A DNA stretch of 64,000 bases from positions 21,089,778-21,153,777 of the forward strand of contig NC_092289.1 of the NCBI RefSeq assembly GCF_036320965.1, read 5' to 3'. The translations under genes were made by a program, and so were the position numbers. Below the pieces are notes generated by a model that was given only the letters and a program-made list of their open reading frames with translations, was not told the DNA's origin and did not search any database. Shown here in pieces: positions 56,292 to 64,000 of this stretch (its first letter is position 1; every line of letters starts with the position of its first letter). This DNA comes from Panulirus ornatus (Eukaryota > Arthropoda > Malacostraca > Decapoda > Palinuridae).

Positions 56292-56292
<1 letters not shown>
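54683..56292 (+). mobile_element. F1 LINE copy, 5'-truncated, short 3' UTR
   Basis: Begins at ATTGACTGGTTGGTAAGG inside the RT (VDWLVRLFNVCMTHGEVPED) and carries [63 protein letters not shown] and [10 protein letters not shown]. Only one stop interrupts it in frame, TAG at 55056-55058 where the 29-kb copy has TGG; thereafter it is open to 56102. The UTR lacks the internal segment present in long-form copies. It is closely similar to the 27.7-30.4 kb element. Confidence 0.92.

Positions 56293-56363
<71 letters not shown>
56293..56363. repeat. (TA)n microsatellite at LINE 3' end
   Basis: An uninterrupted TA run directly after the A-rich LINE tail (AAAGCAAAAAAGAA). Overlapping IYIYIY frames on both strands are artefacts. 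Confidence 0.95.
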
Positions 56364-56365
<2 letters not shown>

Positions 56366-56655
56366 CAGTATTTGGGAATATTTAGGCTGTAGTGTCTGGA
56401 TACAATTTGTAGGAGTTTGGGATTGAGGCTGAGGTGAATTGCACCCTCTTAAGCAGTCAACATTTAAGATCATCTTCCTTTGTGGGCTACAATGCCAATA
56501 AATACTAATATCACATACTGAAATGGATGGAGCAGTATGATCTCATTAAGGATGGTCCTGATGGAAAGGAGTTCATGACTTGCATGATCATTCTTGAATT
56601 TTAGGCTCAGGTGCAGAAACTCGAAAAAAGTATGTTGTAGGATTGTATATTTTGA

Positions 56656-62012
<5,357 letters not shown>

Positions 62013-63878
62013 TCACACTTCCAGCAGCTCACACAAAATAAAATTGAACTAGTGGGCAGTGATTATATTATTTAGGTTGCTGGCTGAATCATCATAGGCT
62101 CATGTTGCCTGTTCTGCACAGGAAAGTCAGTGATGGCAAATGACTATCATCATTCTGGAAGAAACTTGATGAGGAAAGGAGAAAGTTATTCAGTGTGTTA
62201 CAAACACTGTGAGGATGTAACCTAAAGTTGCTGCGGGTGATCCTCGGGAAAAGGATAGTATCATGAGTTCGGGCTCTAGGTGGTTGGTGCTTGGGCCCGA
62301 AAAATGTGCAGTGAACAAGTGATGGGCTGGACAGCGCAGCAACGATGATGTTACCTCACCTGTGATGTCAGCATTGTGTGAATGACTTTAAGGTGGTGAA
62401 CGGAGGAGAACGAGCCTTGCTGTCTGTCCAGTCTACAGTATCGACTTCAAGCCTGAGGTCAGGTCATACCGGAGCCCAGCGTTCTCTTGTCTTACTGTAG
62501 TACGAGAACTTAATTGTAAGGACTTGGGCCCCAGTATGATACTTGACTGAGTGTAATGCCTTTATACTGGTGTAAAAGTCTGGTATGTGCTCTTTAAAAG
62601 GAAGCAACAAATTTAGGTACTTTTAATTACTGTTTCTTCATTATCATCTTGATTTATCAGATTTTATAAAAGGTATTTCTCTTTCAGTTTAAGGTAGGAA
62701 TTTATTTATTGGAATGTGTTTGCAGCTCACATCTGTGTTAGAATTGGTGCACTTTGCTTGGTCTTAAAAATATAAAGAATCAAAGGTCCTTTATCACATG
62801 GGACAGACTATTTCAAAGTTGGCTTTTGTTGGAACATTCCCGTTGGCATAGTATTGATGTGGAGCTACTGTTATCAGTTAATCAACTTTGATGTCTTATA
62901 TTTTGTCATTTTACAAACTTTGAATTTCATAAAATATATTACCAAATACCGATGTTCTTTCCTTGGTAAAATGAACTTCAGCAGGCAAATTCCCATATAA
63001 GGAAACTTAGGTTGATACAAGGTGGTTTTCAGACTTCATATGCTCTTTGACTAAGTGTAATAAAACTTAATTTGTGCTTAATGATTTCTGTGCAGTTATC
63101 CTAAGGCTCTGCCTCCAATATTTGATGTAGAATATTGTTAAACATTGATATAGTTGGAACAAATGCTATGTATTTTTTTAGTTAATGCTTGTGAAAGTAA
63201 AAATGAACATATGAGAAACATGTAAATATAACCATGAATACTGACATTTAAATTTTGCCAAATTACGTGGAATAAAAAACTCAAGATTTCACTAACGTGT
63301 GGATTGTGATGTCTTTCTGTGTAGAGTAAGCCTTGGATTATGATGCTGATATGAATATCTTGGGCTTTCAAGTGAAATAGGATGATAGAGGCAAAGCATA
63401 TGAGGGCTTGAGGATGATAGTTGAACTATCATAGTCTTATTATTGTGGAAATTGGAATTTTGGTGTTGGTGATGATGGAATAAAAAAATTCATCATGGAT
63501 AACAGAACATCATGTCACATATTAGTTCTAATCAGAAAATCGAGATTCTTGTGGATCACAGGAAGTTGTGTACAAGATGGAGATATGCCTCAAAGTACCA
63601 AACATTGAGCATATAAAGGATATCCTATTTGAGATTTCATGAATGTTGCACAGGTATTGTATATACTGGTTTTGAGTTTTGACATGGAAAGATGAAAACA
63701 TGATTGTTTATGTAATGGCTTGGTAGTTTAATGAAAATTCCACAAGTGTAATGGAAAAATAATGACTGGAGATATATTTACATGTAGATATTTAAAATTG
63801 GATGTCTCGCTGGAAAAGACTTGGATTGCATATATTGTTACAAAACCCAACAGTTCACTGTTTGATAATTGTAATAAA
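62013..63878 (+). terminator. ARF 3' UTR with alternative poly(A) signals
   Basis: AATAAA occurs at 62037-62042 (24 bases after the stop), 63059-63064, 63271-63276, 63479-63484 and 63873-63878. The proximal signal may give a short transcript; the more distal ones would extend the UTR by up to 1.9 kb. Which is used cannot be told from sequence. The last 120 bases of the window show nothing further. Confidence 0.55.
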
Positions 63879-64000
63879 TGCAACATTCTGCCTTGTAGGA
63901 ATTTTTGTACGTATGCTTAGTAGCTTATACATGATTTTGCAGTGACTGTGGTTGTATGCCAACTGCCTGCCCATGGCATTCAATTTACGTCTCATTTGGA

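Overview
The window is nuclear DNA from an animal, most likely an arthropod and probably a decapod crustacean. It is AT-rich, has introns of up to several kilobases and (TA)n microsatellites, and is crowded with non-LTR retrotransposon debris. The assignment rests on an ARF protein with an arthropod-type C-terminus and on repeats that I associate with decapods; the species cannot be named from the sequence. There are no bacterial features. I found two protein-coding genes, both on the + strand, which I assembled exon by exon from open frames, GT-AG borders and intron phase.

Gene 1 (832-25210) is a lipase maturation factor of the LMF2 type. Eleven coding exons join in phase to 650 codons plus a stop. 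Exon 1, missed by simple ORF calling on this strand, starts at 832. Its introns contain old LINE fragments, short SINE-like repeats and several tandem repeats. Intron 10 is the most disturbed: LINE pieces lie in both orientations, and one young antisense LINE ends only 14 bases before the last coding exon.

The intergenic region (about 25.3-48.9 kb) carries the best-preserved retrotransposon, a 2.7-kb RTE-like LINE at about 27.7-30.4 kb with only a few inactivating lesions. It also holds 3'-end fragments of the same family, a decayed CR1/L2-like tail, a decayed RTE-like remnant and a CpG-richer unassigned stretch at 42.3-46.7 kb that contains a degenerate minisatellite.

Gene 2 (about 48.9-63.9 kb) is a class I ADP-ribosylation factor (ARF1/Arf79F type). 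It has a probable noncoding first exon beside a CpG-rich promoter with E-box, CRE and YY1-like motifs, a 7.6-kb first intron holding a LINE inserted in a (TA)n tract, and four coding exons joining to 182 codons. The two genes act in the secretory pathway at different steps (ER lipase folding; Golgi coat recruitment), but nothing here shows a functional link.

At least four non-LTR lineages are visible: (1) the abundant RTE-like family F1; (2) a related family F2 with a GATA-rich tail; (3) CR1/L2-like fragments; (4) a Jockey-like fragment. A short repeat, S1, shares a terminal motif with the F1 3' UTR. I did not find a convincing new molecular system. The most interesting items are the LINE-derived splice acceptor of LMF2, the shared LINE/short-repeat 3' end, and the nested 3'-UTR deletions that define F1 subfamilies.
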